64,000 nucleotides of DNA from Setophaga petechia (lineage: Eukaryota; Chordata; Aves; Passeriformes; Parulidae), in contig JANCRA010000032.1 of the NCBI GenBank assembly GCA_024362935.1, forward strand, positions 2,852,001 to 2,916,000, written 5' to 3'. A model generated the notes under the pieces. The model was not told where the DNA came from, ran no database searches, and was given only the letters and a program-made list of their open reading frames with translations. Of the stretch, positions 1 through 12,200 are shown piece by piece; position 1 is the first letter of the stretch, and the number at the start of each line of letters is the position of its first letter. Position numbers and translations under genes: made by a program.

Positions 1-1265
1 CTCCTCCAGCTGCTGCTCAGGGTGTGAGCTCCTGCCAACAGCTGCTGGCCCCGGAGCTGTGACTGTGGATGCTGCTTCACAGCTGGGGAGCCACCCGACA
101 GCGTGGGACTGAACCAGCTCCAGCATGGATGTTGGTGGTGTTTGACCAGGAGCCAGTCTGCAATCCCAGCATTCTCCTACCCCCCTTCCCCTCTGCCTCC
201 CTGCCTGGGATGACAGCTTGATGGATTCTTTCTGAGACTGTCTCTGGGTAACTCACAGCTCATGCTGATGGGAGCAAAACAAACATTCTTCAAAAGCACA
301 AGCTGAAACAAAATCGAGGATTGTTTATGCAGCTGAGATTTTTAGTGTCTAAGATACTTACAAGAGTTTAACATTCAACACGCAGTTTGATCAGATTTCT
401 TCTGTCACTTGGATTACTTTTTTTGTTGAAAAATCTGAATGTTTTGATGGAGACTTTGTGGACTCCATTACAAAGGAACATTTAGTAACTCACCTCCTTT
501 GCAAATGGAATTTAACTTTCTGGATTTTTTTTTGTTAAGACTTTAAACTTGCCATTGAAAAGGACCTTTTCACTATGGTTGGTGTGTGGTGCAACTTCTC
601 ATCAGTGGGTGAACACAATGATCAGAGAGAGGAGACTGCATTTAATTGTTAAAATTTTCTTTTGCAAACTATGCAATCATGAAAACTACACTAATAAAAA
701 GTTCTTCAGAACACAGATGTCAAGAGTGTGGTCAACGTATTCTTTGTTCCCTCAAATCCATAAGGGTGTTCTTCCCACAGGTAAAATCTCCAGGACACAG
801 ATATGCTCCTTTGGCAGGCTCTTGTCGTGGAACTTAAAACAGCCTGACAATTAATGCTGAGGCCTTTCAAAGATGCCAATTGTACATCTGTCCAAAACCA
901 GGGCTGTACCTGAAACCTGTCTGCTAAAATACCTGCTTGAGTTTCAGCAGTACCTGCCTTGATGTGAGCAGCTGATGTGCTGCTTTTTCTAAACCAAGGT
1001 GAAGAGAAAAAGGCAGCTTCAAAAGCAGGAACTGAAGGGGCTCCACAAGACCCAACCTAGAAACTAAGGGAAATCTGAGAGGTCTTGGCTCAGGCAATGT
1101 CCATCTCTCAGACATGTATCGATGGCTGGATGCAAGGAATTGAGCACCAGCAGGTGTTCACTCACATGGATCAGCCTCCCCAGCCTGCTCAAGGTCCCTG
1201 CTGTCTCAGCCCTCCCTGAGCTGTGGGAGAAGCTCCATTACCAGGAGCACCACTGGGGCCTGTGC
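1..1265. other. Intergenic, no gene recognised
   Basis: This is mostly unique sequence downstream of REV1. The first 230 bases are moderately GC-rich, then it is AT-rich. Only short unrelated ORFs occur. A plus-strand AATAAA lies near 697 (ACTAATAAAAAG). In mammals the convergent gene EIF5B lies on this side, but no EIF5B codons were recognised, so this can only be a possible 3' UTR or spacer. Confidence 0.5.
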
Positions 1266-1830
1266 TTGGGAACTGCTCTGTACCGAGGGGCCCAGCACTG
1301 CAGGGGCCTCTCACCAGTGCTGAGCAGAGGGAACAAGCTCCTGCCCTGGCTCCTGGGAATCTTCCTCCTGCAGCCTGGCAGCTGCCTGTGCTGTGCTGAG
1401 TAAGTCCCAGGCCTTACTGCAGAGCTGGCCCCTCCCTCCCTCCCTCCCTGGGAGCAGAACCTGGCACCTCTGTGCTGAACTTCACGGGGGTCCCAGCACA
1501 CCCCACCCCCTCAGCCCATCCTATGCCATCAGAAACGTGCTGAAGCTGCACCGCCCCATCACTCAGGTGCTTTACAAAGGGGATGAATAGGATGGACCTG
1601 GTACTGGCTAACACAAGTCCTAACAGGACTTGATACCACTGACCACCACACCCAGTTTTCAGTTAACCTCTCTCTCCAGCCTGTTCATCATCAGCTTTTC
1701 CCTGAGGATGGTACAAGAGATTTAACAAAAAGCCATACTGAAGTCAAGGGAAGTGACATCTCCTGCCCTTCCCTCATCTGTCACCTGGCTGTAGAGGCTG
1801 GTATCTCTCCCAGTGTGTGGCAGGAGGAAG
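1266..1830 (-). mobile_element. CR1 LINE fragment (old)
   Basis: Read on the plus strand, it shows the usual antisense CR1 phrases: 'cctcaccagtgctgagcagagg', 'cttactgcagagctg', 'ctgtccagcctg'-like text near 1672, and 'ctgaagtcaaggg' near 1740. The element is therefore minus-strand sense and heavily diverged. A CCCT microsatellite is embedded at 1430-1449. Confidence 0.7.
1430..1449. repeat. (CCCT)n microsatellite
   Basis: Five CCCT-type units occur in a row inside the CR1 fragment. Confidence 0.85.
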
Positions 1831-2799
1831 TCAAGGTCACAACGTAAAGGTAACCCTGCTGCCACTGCTGTGAGCTGTGCTGCATCCAGGGACGTACCAC
1901 AGAGCTTTCTCTGCCCCAGCTGTACTGGCAGCTGCAGCTGCTCTCCAGCAGCAGCTTCTGCCCTGTGCTAGGCAAGGTGCTTCCATTTAAGCTAGTGGTG
2001 CAAGTACTGCTCCAGGGTTAGCTCCAGCTTGCATTTCTGCTCTCAATTCTATGCCCTCTTCTCACTTCCCCCCATCTTCTTCAGCTAAGATTTTTCTTAC
2101 CAACTTGGTTTTTGTCAAGTGTTCTTCATTCTCTCCAAGTCCCTTTTAGCCTTGTTCAACGTATTGGGCCCGGTACAACTGTGTGAGGCTGGTGCACACC
2201 TGCAAAAAGCAGACTTGCCCAAAACATCAACTGCAAGGATGCAAGCTCACCCACCAAGCAGGGACACAGTGATGGAATGGTTTATTCTGTCTCAGCTGCT
2301 CCTGACAACCTGGTTTGTTATGCCTGTGTGCCACAGGCTGGGGAGAACAGTGGTGTTTTACAAATGGCTCTGTCTTGAGTAGGAGCAATGCAGAGGACGG
2401 ATGCAGGTTTGACCAATGCTCCATGTTGGCTACTCCCCCCCTCCTTTACAGGGCCACTTTGGGGTGACTTGCCTTCCTCCAGAAGCACGTGAGAGGTGAC
2501 AGGACACCCAAGGTGAGACAGCACCCAGGCTTCAGGTGACATCCTCTGTGCTTCAGGAGTGGCTGGACCACCCTTGCTTGAATCTTTGAAGGATAAAACT
2601 GAAAATGAACTAATAGTCTTCCCTCCGCTTAAAATCTGTAATAAAGTTAGCAAAGAAGAAAAAAAAGTGGCCAGGTGCCTGTACAGCAGCCTCCTCCATG
2701 GGTTGAGGCAGTGCCACTTTGTGAAATGAATCAAAGCTGCAGCTTTAGTGAAAGGGGTTCACTATATTCAAACTGAAGCATCACAAAATAGAATCAGTA
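1831..2799. other. Intergenic, no gene recognised
   Basis: This is unique-looking sequence between the CR1 fragment and the REV1 poly(A) site. It holds short ORFs on both strands (for example 2318-2734, minus) with no recognised similarity and no splice pattern. Confidence 0.5.
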
Positions 2800-3116
2800 C
2801 AAAAATATACATACAGTTCTTTATTAAACAACTGTAAACACTTCACTGTAAAAATCCATAAAACTTTATAAACAAACATTTTGTAAATAGATTCTATACT
2901 ACAATAAAAGAATTTTAACACAATTATTTACATGCAATACTGACAAATTTGGCACTTTCTGAAAAGAAATGTACAAAACACTTTGTTGTTTAAAAAGAAA
3001 TTTGAAATTATAAAAACTCAGGGCATTACTATCATGCACTTTGCAAATACCTCACAAGCACTTATGGCACAGCTAGCAGAGAGCTCCAGGCTCTCATCAA
3101 GCTCTTTACTACAAGT
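2800..3116 (-). other. REV1: REV1 3' UTR
   Basis: About 315 AT-rich bases separate the stop codon from the likely cleavage site. On the minus strand, TGTAAATA at 2925-2932 matches the Pumilio-binding consensus. The exact cleavage position is inferred from the poly(A) signal and was not observed. Confidence 0.75.
2820..2825 (-). terminator. REV1: REV1 poly(A) signal AATAAA
   Basis: The minus strand reads AATAAA here, about 290 bases past the stop codon. It is the first canonical hexamer on this strand after the stop. Cleavage is expected 10-30 bases further, near 2795-2810. Confidence 0.75.
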
Positions 3117-3228
3117 TCAGATAACTTTTAATGTGCTTCCGTACGTTTGTTGTAAAACTACCTGAACATTGTCAAGAATGAAGTCAAATGCCATATTCCA
3201 AACTGATTCCACAGATGACTGCATTAAC
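3117..3228 (-). CDS. REV1: REV1 exon 23 (coding part): residues 1220-1256 and stop
   Basis: This exon encodes LMQQSVESVWNMAFDFILD (the base-split first residue comes from exon 22; the bird reads LMQSSVESVW) and ends QQTYGSTLKVI followed by TGA. The last residue is Ile where the human protein, as I remember it, has Thr. The acceptor is TTCCCCCTCAG. The exon continues into the 3' UTR. Confidence 0.97.
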
Positions 3229-6200
3229 CTGAGGGGGAAAAGGAAGAAGAGGCTGAAAATTACCATTACATACCATCCTTTTTACAATCACTTTTGGTCT
3301 TGACACCAGAAAACGAGATCACAACAGTTCCCCAGGGATGGAATTTTGATTCAGTCCTGGTTAAGCCCTCCCTCTCTACTTAAACACACCCAGCCTGACT
3401 TAACAGCACGAATTCCTGGTGTGAGCAGTGGCACAGCAGCTTGTGAATGCTGGCAGCTGGCAGTGGAATGAGCCTGTGGATTAAGTGGTGGGTGACCTTC
3501 CACCAGCTGCATACTGAAGACCAGAAATTACAAGTTCTGAATCCTCATCTTTATTTCCTCATCCCAAGACAGAGATGCTATTTCTCTATTTCCAACAAAT
3601 GCCAAGTGCAATCAACACATTTGAATAATAGGGTTTGGGGCACTATATAATTTTTTATATATTCATTTTTTATTTTTTGTATTTATTGCTAAAAACAAAA
3701 TCCACAGAGAACTACAAGTTCCCCCAATGATGTGGGTTTCTCTTATGATCAGCAGCTACAAGAAGTGAATGAAGGAACTGCCCAAGGAAAACAAAGCAGC
3801 TCTGTACTCTCAGTGTCCCTTCTAGGTCCCTGTACTGCAGGAGAGCAGAGGGTTCCTGCACTCAGAGCTTTGGAGGGTGTAACATCAGTACTACATGGGG
3901 GAGTGGGAACCCTTTGGGGAGACACACTGCCATCAGGGCAGATCCAACACACAGGGACTAGGAATGGGACATTCTGACAATTCTGAAGAGTTTCATAAAG
4001 AATTTACTACACAGATTTCATGAAACAGTTCATTACACTGTGTATTTTGCATTTCCCAAGGCCTAAAGATATCATATAACACAAAAGGCCCAGGGAACTT
4101 CCTACACTTCTGTAGTCTTTTTGGTGTTGATTCATTTTGTGAAACATATTTGCAGACCTAAAACCTAGAAAGCTGAGCTCCATGGTTAAGCTTTAGTTAG
4201 TAAGCAAGTCATACATGGATTAAGACCTCATAAACTCATGGAAAGAGTAGTAGGAGCACAATAACAAAGTAACAGGAATGCATTTAAAGGCTGGAGTGAG
4301 ACAGAATCTGGATACAGCAAGAGAATGAAATCGGGTCTATAGATACCATGAAAAAATGAACAAAAACAGGATGAAGAAAAAGGTCAATGCTGATGAGAAG
4401 TACAATCTTTGTCTAGAAATTGTTTCCCAGAGAAGCTGTGGATTCCCCATCCCTGGAAGTGTTCAAGGCCAGGCTGGATGGAGCTCTGAGTAACCTGGTC
4501 TAATGGAAGAAGTCCCTGCCTATGACAGGGGAGTTGGGCCTGGGTGATCTTTAGGGTCCCTTTCAACCCAAACCATTCTGTGATTCTATGAATTACAACT
4601 AAATATTACTCTTATTTTTCTCACAAATTACCTATTTTAACACTCCAACTCCTTCTCTCAACCCCAGTATTCACACTTAAAACCACTCATCACTGAATGT
4701 CTCATGGGTTAATGGGCTCACAATGCAGCATCTAGTGATAAATTCTAACAAAAATAGTCTAAAGTTCAAAAATACCAGCAATTAAGTTACCTTTTCATGT
4801 ACTTGACAACCAGATCTAGCTTTTCCAAGTCTTTTTCTTCTATTAGATCGGTACAGTATTTCACAACCTGTAGAATGTCTTCTTCCATAGGGTCTGCAAT
4901 TCAAAAAAAGAAATTTAAAAATGAGGTCTTTTCCCTAAGTATATGTAGAATATAATCACAGCATAATGAGAATACAATAGAAAGAAATTCTGCAGTGTCA
5001 GCATATAAGGGGCCAACCTGACAATTTCTATTCTCACACATCTTCTTGACATCAGAAGCTGTGTACATAACAGGACTGCAGGGTCCTGAAATACCTGTGT
5101 TGTAGACTTTTTTTCAGTAAGAACAACTGACAGCAAAACTAGCAGTAACCAAAGGGAAAAGAGACTGGGTTTTAGAATGCAATGGCTGTTTTGAAACTCT
5201 CAGGAGAATAATAATGTCCATGGCAGGAAGATCAAATTTCCCAAGGTTTTAAGGAGTTGCTATTTGTTTGACCTAATTCAAATCACAATTTAGCAAGAGT
5301 GTCACAGTTGCACAGTTTTTAATCTAGTGTTCTTCCCAGCATTTATTTTGACAAAACCCCAAACCCTACACTCCTTTGCCTCCAAGAAGAGATCTTCACA
5401 GAAGAAATTAATTCCCTTTCAAGAACTTTTATCTTAGGCAGTTGCAATATGTTGGAAAAATAGAGGAAACCTCAGACACAAGTAACACTGAGGCACAGGA
5501 CAATGGCCAGAAGAAGGATCATGTTACTTTTCATGTTAAGCAAGAGGAGCTGGCAAAGCCACAGAGGAACAACTGGCAGAAATAATCAAGCTCTTCCAAG
5601 ACTGCCAAGGCAGTAAGACTCACAGAGTACTGTGAGAAATAAGCAGCAAAAGGAAGAGTGAAGGAGAAAGGAAGCACAAAAAGCCTTCTCAAAGCAGTTT
5701 TCTTTGTCATGCACTGCAAGATCACCCAGTGTGACACCCCTCACCTGAGATGGTTGTGATCCACTCTTTCAACAACGTCTTCACATCGTTGAATTCCACA
5801 GCTCCAGCCAGGTTGGGGGCCTGTGGCCTGAAGGAGCCTGGCTGCTGCTCCCTCTGCAGAGCTGATGGGCCTGGAGAGTCCGAAGTTGATGGAACTGCTT
5901 CAGCCTGTTCCAAACATGGAATTGGATAATGCTCAGGCTGACAAATATGGCAACACCATGTACATACAGAGCTAAGTGTCAGTGAAGAATCCAGTAAAGA
6001 AAAACAGCTACTGAACTCAGTCTAAAGAAGCAGACACAGCTTTACCAAAAGCTGTTTGTGTTAGAAGTACCTGAGCAGCTGCTCCTTCTTGTTTCAAGAA
6101 GCCATCTATTAGCTTCTGTGGGCTTCCAGATGTAGGTGGCATGGTTTTTGCAGGACTACCAATAAGTTTGTTTTTCAAAGGACTCTGAACCTTTTTCACA

Positions 6201-9200
6201 GGACTGACTGCATTTTTTTTCCGTGTTTTTTTCTTATTTTTCATAGTTGCATGCTTCAGGTGCAGGAAAGGATTTTTTGACACTGAAAAACACAGGAACA
6301 GTCAATGGTTGATACATTTAAAATTCAATACCTTTCCACTGAAAGGGGGACTCTGTATCTCCCACAAAAATCTAATGATCACTTGAGAAAACACAGCCTA
6401 GATAAAGCAACTTTAATGTACACACCATTTCAAATCTGAAAAGCACTGTTAGACTTTCAGTGTACAGAGGACACTCAGCTATTCATAAGCTTTTTAATGT
6501 GGGCATTTCAGTACTTGAATGCTCACATTAAGCAGCTGGTGAAACCTGATTCTACAAACAGGACAAACTGCCTCACCTCAGTCAGAGCACTGTCCCACCA
6601 GTGTTAGCAGCAAGCCAGCAGTGCAAAGCTCCCACAATGCTTTTATCACAGTTTACAAAGGAAATCTCTCATCCCATAATTCTAACTTATCTGCATTAGT
6701 CCACTGGCTATGAAATCAAGGTGTGATGATAATTACAGCACAGTGTTTAACTGGCAATCAAGCCAATAACATTTACAATCTATTTTTATGACAAAGTATG
6801 TTCACAGGGAATTAGTCTTATTTCTTTCTACTGATTATAAAAATGAGACCTGGATGATCAGCTCAGAGTAAACCCAGTGAGACATTCAGTGAGATGCAGT
6901 ATATCTTTCTCTAGCTGCCCCAAAACCCTGCCAGTGCTATGGGTTTCAGGGAACCATGAGAATGCTCCCTGAAAAGAGTTTAACTAACTGAAGAAAGTGC
7001 AATACTTTAAATCACATGACACATCCAGTTTGGATTCCATTTGGCAAACATATGGATGTGGGGAAGCTTAGTGCCACAGCCCCCATGAATTGAATTAATT
7101 ACCCATTGGAGTGAAGCTGGGCACCTGTTTGCAAACTGAAACCACAGCTGGCTGTAACTGACAGTCTGTCAAAAATAAATATGGAAATTCAGTTGAACAC
7201 AGCATCTTCAGAGGAGCTTTGGTTATATTTTCCAGTTTGTTACTTAGGGCTGCATAGCTGTTTAGATAGCAAACAACTCCTACACCAGAAAACTACTGCA
7301 CAAGTACACACTCTTACCTAAAGTGTTAGCAGGCTGCTGCTCTGATTGCTTCTGCCTTTGATCATACGCATCTTTCAGCTCTGCTTGCAACTCAGCAGGT
7401 AGTGCAGAAAAAACCTCAGGGTCCACCTGAACAGTAATAAAAGATGCATTTGATTATTTTAGCAGTGAGCAGAACCGTTTGCTTCTTTCTAGGTCACTCA
7501 CACGAGAAAGGCATTTACATTTCATGCCAAACAAAAATAAAGGAGATATAACTGAATTACTGTAAAACACATCGCACATTTTCTTTGTAAAAACAAAAAA
7601 ATGTACATTTAATATTACTCTATTTATTAAATTACTATTATGAGCATACAAACCACTAACTATCTTTACCCATCTACTGATAGCCAGTACAGCTGTGTTA
7701 AGAGAAGGATTAAGCCTAACCCAGAGAGCACTCCTTTCAAATTACAAAACACAAACATTGTGACCACCAGATTTTTGCTCCTCCTTTTCTTTTGATACTT
7801 CTATTTCCTGCAAGCTGCTATATAACTTGGAATATTCTTGGAAATGGTCTCAGTTCTTTAAGGACAGGAAAAGCCAAGTCCAGCTATGTCATATTTTGAA
7901 CTAGCACAAAAGGGTTTAATCTCTTTCTCCCACACTTGTCCACCACTTGCCTGACTGATAAGAGCACAGCCCCTTGCAACTGTCCAGGGACTTGGATTCT
8001 AGACAGGAAATAATTTGATGCCAATTGCCAGAAACACTCATATGGACAAAATAAAATTTCTTGTATTATCAGTTATTTTTTCTCATTGTCTGAAGTAGCA
8101 CATCAGTGACAGACTCATCTTGTATATGGAGCTTCCCATTACAACTGAACAGTGTTTTCAGCTCATAATCTTCAAAATCTAATTCAAAGCAAAGCTATCA
8201 TTCAGTGGATTAAATCTGTCAGTGAGAGAGTGCCCTTCATTTTACTGGTAGAATTCAGAGATGAGTAGAAACAAAAAATTGGTCAAAACTACAATTACTA
8301 TTCTAAGAGTACAATGCAATTTCTATCATTATCTGAGATACTGTATTTATTACATGTCAATCTGCAAAGGTATTAAAATTTATCTCTTATTTTCAAAAGA
8401 GATTTCTTTTTTTTTAACCAAAACATGTATGCTATGACAGGGATGTACAGCATGCTATTCACACACATGATGTCTAAATAATACAGATCATAAACATCAA
8501 CATGCTCTTACAGGTTAGAATTCACCAATTCAGCACAAGTTTGTTACTTTTTCAGAACTCCATGAGTAACACCAATTTTTCACCACAGAATATGCACTAA
8601 CTGAAGGAGGAGACAGGAACAGCTCTGACCTCAATTACCATATACATTGTGCAGAACAAAGCACCATAGAGGAATGCACTCAATTACATCACAGGTGTAA
8701 GTTATCTTTTTAAACACAAATTTTACTTCATAAAACTTTTAAAAAAAGTTTAGTGCTCTCTGGTAAAGCATTCAAGAGTCAAAGATTTGAAATGCTCTCA
8801 ATTGACACTGTTTTTGTGTACACCACTTAATTAATGCAGAAATAATGCAGTACATGAACTGGATGCATTTTTGTTACTCCCCCATCAATGCTCTCTCAGA
8901 CTGTAACATGGAAAAATTCAATTAAAGGAGCCATCCATCAGTTGAATTCACATGAATTGTCCAATATAACTGGAGTTTTAGGCAGCTGATTGTACAATGT
9001 CCTTACATTGTCATACAGGTATCTGAAAGCTTTCACATTATGGAGAACCTTGGTTTTACAGAGTTATGGGTGACCTCAGCATACAGTTATCAGCATTTCT
9101 GATGAGCTTATATCAATTTCCTTAGGAGGAAATCTGTACCACGTGAAGACACTGTAAGGATTAAATGAAAACTTGCCACCACTAATTAATGAACACCATT

Positions 9201-12200
9201 ATTACAAATGTCATTCATTTCTAGGCATCTGTAATCTTTATGTTTTGCATTCTACACTTCTGCAGGATCCAGGCTACAGAGATACACAGCTATTCTAAAT
9301 TTTAAGATTACTTCAGCAACTGATGGAAAGGAATGCAACCTATCTGGATTCCTTCCACAGGAGAACTTTACGTAACAAAGGAAATTTTCCACATGTTTTC
9401 TAATGAATAAATCACTGTCAGCCAATTCACTTTGCACCTGATCACAAAACTCAGCTCACAAAAGGAATGAAGATCTGAAAAACAAACCTTACTAAGCTAT
9501 AAAAAGATGGCAGGGCATAACCTACATCTGATGTAGATAAAGTGCTCATTCTGGGGTGGTTGGCAGTATTTCTATACCCAAAACCTATCACTACTCATTT
9601 CACTGCTTCATGGGCCACAAAGTAGATTTAAATGTTTGTGTGTAGTCATAGCATATGACTACCACAAAGACTTTAAGAGAAAAAATGTGTCAAACTATAT
9701 TTAGAGTAAGATGGTATTTTTGAATTAAGTTCATGTTTGATTTTAACACAGAAAAAAATCCTCCTGAATTAATGAACTGAGTTTAGCCTTCTTTTTCCCA
9801 CCAAGCCTACAGGAAGCTTTTCAACCACACTATTCTAGGTATTAAACTTGGACCTAACTCAGAGAATGAAAATTGTAAATATTAGTCCTCTTTCTGCCAA
9901 TAAAGAAAGCTGAATAGCTTTCAAAAAAAATCTGACTGTGAGCCTAAGTCACTCAAATAGATAGTATGATAGCTATCCTTGACAAATAAATAGGAAGTAC
10001 TCAATTCTTCTTGAACTACATCTTCAAACAGAAAGGCTGCTCTACTAAGTTGCATTTTTGGATCAAGTAACTGGGTCACAAGACACATAAGTAGATAGAG
10101 ACAGAAAAAACAGTGGAAAAACTAGTTCAAACTAAGTCCTTTTAAGAAAACTTCAAAAAGTAATGCTGTTTTAAAAATTAACAATCAATTTTCAACTACC
10201 TAATTATTAGACAGATAAAGCATAAACAAACTAAGGGGAATTTTTACAGAAAGCCATATGCAGTTACCATTTCCTCTGAAACCAGTACTGAGTGGCAAGG
10301 CAAGTGTGGAGGGCACTTCATGGCACTGCCTAATTTAACACACATCTGCCTTATGGACAGACCTAACCACAAGATTTCAAACAGCTGGGGCAGAGAGAAC
10401 TCAGATATTATTTACACACTAATCCATAGGGAAAACCAAACTTTGCAGTTCAGGAATAAAAACTGACACAACTGTTTCTGAACCAATGAACTTGAATCAA
10501 GGTGAGGAAATTTTAGTAAAAGAATAGACTACACATTTTTAAAATAGGAATTATGCATTAACTATTTAGTGGAATTTCTACATTATTTTCTCTGTTCTTT
10601 TTTTTTTTTTGTCAGCTCAGCAACATTTTGCATTAGAAACAGCAACAAATCTCTATAAATGTGATTAAGTTGTATTACTTCATTTGAGAACAGCAAAGGT
10701 GCAATGAAACAGAAAAATAAAAATACTGCTCCATTTTAAATGGTGCAATGGAAGATAGTGTATCTCTGGGTAACCCAATCTTTGATTTTTAGGTTTTTTT
10801 TTTTTTTTTCTAATTTTTCAACTACATTTTTTCAGCAGCTTCTTGGACTGAAGAGCAGACTAACATTAGAAGCATCCTTACTGTTCCCTGCTGCCCTTTC
10901 AGGTTCCTATTCTGACAAACATCTCTGTTCTTTTCTCATCCTGGACATGCTATGTGTTTAAAAACTATGGAGATATGCACAACCTTTAGCCATGACTGCC
11001 CTTCTCTCAGGAATGGGATACAAACAAACACATCTGCAGAAGAAGCTAGCAGAGCTTTACCCCATCAGAACACACACTTGAACAGAGTCTCCTGTGACTT
11101 AGCTAAGCAGATTTCAGGACTGCTTCAAAATTCATGGTTCAGTGTAACTCAGCTGCAATATAGAAATAAGCTTTTTACAGACTGCATTGCAAAGCAGACC
11201 ACACATGGGGGGGGGGGGCTTGACATTAAACAACAGCAAAAACACAGGCAGGCTGATCACTGTATCTTCAATAAATATTACCGTACAACGTTTCTGACAG
11301 ATGATGTAACATTTAAAACCAGACTTTTAAAAGACATTAAAGGCCCGTGAAGGATTGATTGTGGGAAGCCACAGGTTCCAGTTAATGCTGTCTCAAGAAA
11401 GAGCTTCTAACTTCCTACAGATGCAAAGTAATTGTTTATTGATGCCATGCAAACATCCTACCTGTGAGAAAGCTGGCAAGGCTATCACATTGATTCCCAT
11501 ATTGGTATTTGGTTCTTGGAGCTCTGGTATTTGTAAAAGCACAGTTCCAACTGATTGTGACAGAAGTGCAGTGTTGCATCCATTTATTGGCTCTTTTTTG
11601 CTCTCTCCATAACTCTCTCCTTGCTGAATGGTGCATATTTGCTCTACTTGCTCTCGCAGATCAGGTGGCAGAGCTTCTAGCACAGACTTATCTAGCTACA
11701 AGTACATAAAAGCTTTTAGATTTTTCTAAGGAACAGGTAACAGAGCTATTTTAGTCAGAACATTAGTTATACAGTTCCTGAATTTTACAAAACCTGCTAC
11801 ATATTACTCTGTGTATGCAAACATCCTTAGGAACCTGAGAGTTACACTCTGCAGCAGTAAAATATCATTTAAGACTAAGCAGCTCAGTAAATAGGAATGC
11901 TCAGTTTTATCTTTTCACAAGGATCAGTCTTCTTACCAAAAACCATAGAGAGAGTTTCCTCTACAGCTACTTAATGATAAAGTAGCCTGAATTCTGAGTT
12001 CAAATCATACAGGCAACAGGTTGATATGAATACTAAACTGGTGATCAGCACAACAGTAAGCAATTAATTTATTTCTTTATACAGTTCTAGGCTGCATGTC
12101 ACTCATTGACTTTACTGGTACTATGTATGCTTGCATACTGTCAGACTTGCCAGAGCTGGATGATGAAATAAGCTTTTACTTGCTATCAGTTATTCACTTG

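Noticed and set aside
1..1265. EIF5B 3' end, expected here from mammalian gene order
   Set aside because: None of the conserved EIF5B C-terminal codons was recognised in any frame. A 3' UTR cannot be recognised by eye.
1122..1614. Overlapping ORFs on both strands near the left end
   Set aside because: They lie inside the antisense CR1 fragment, whose text explains them.
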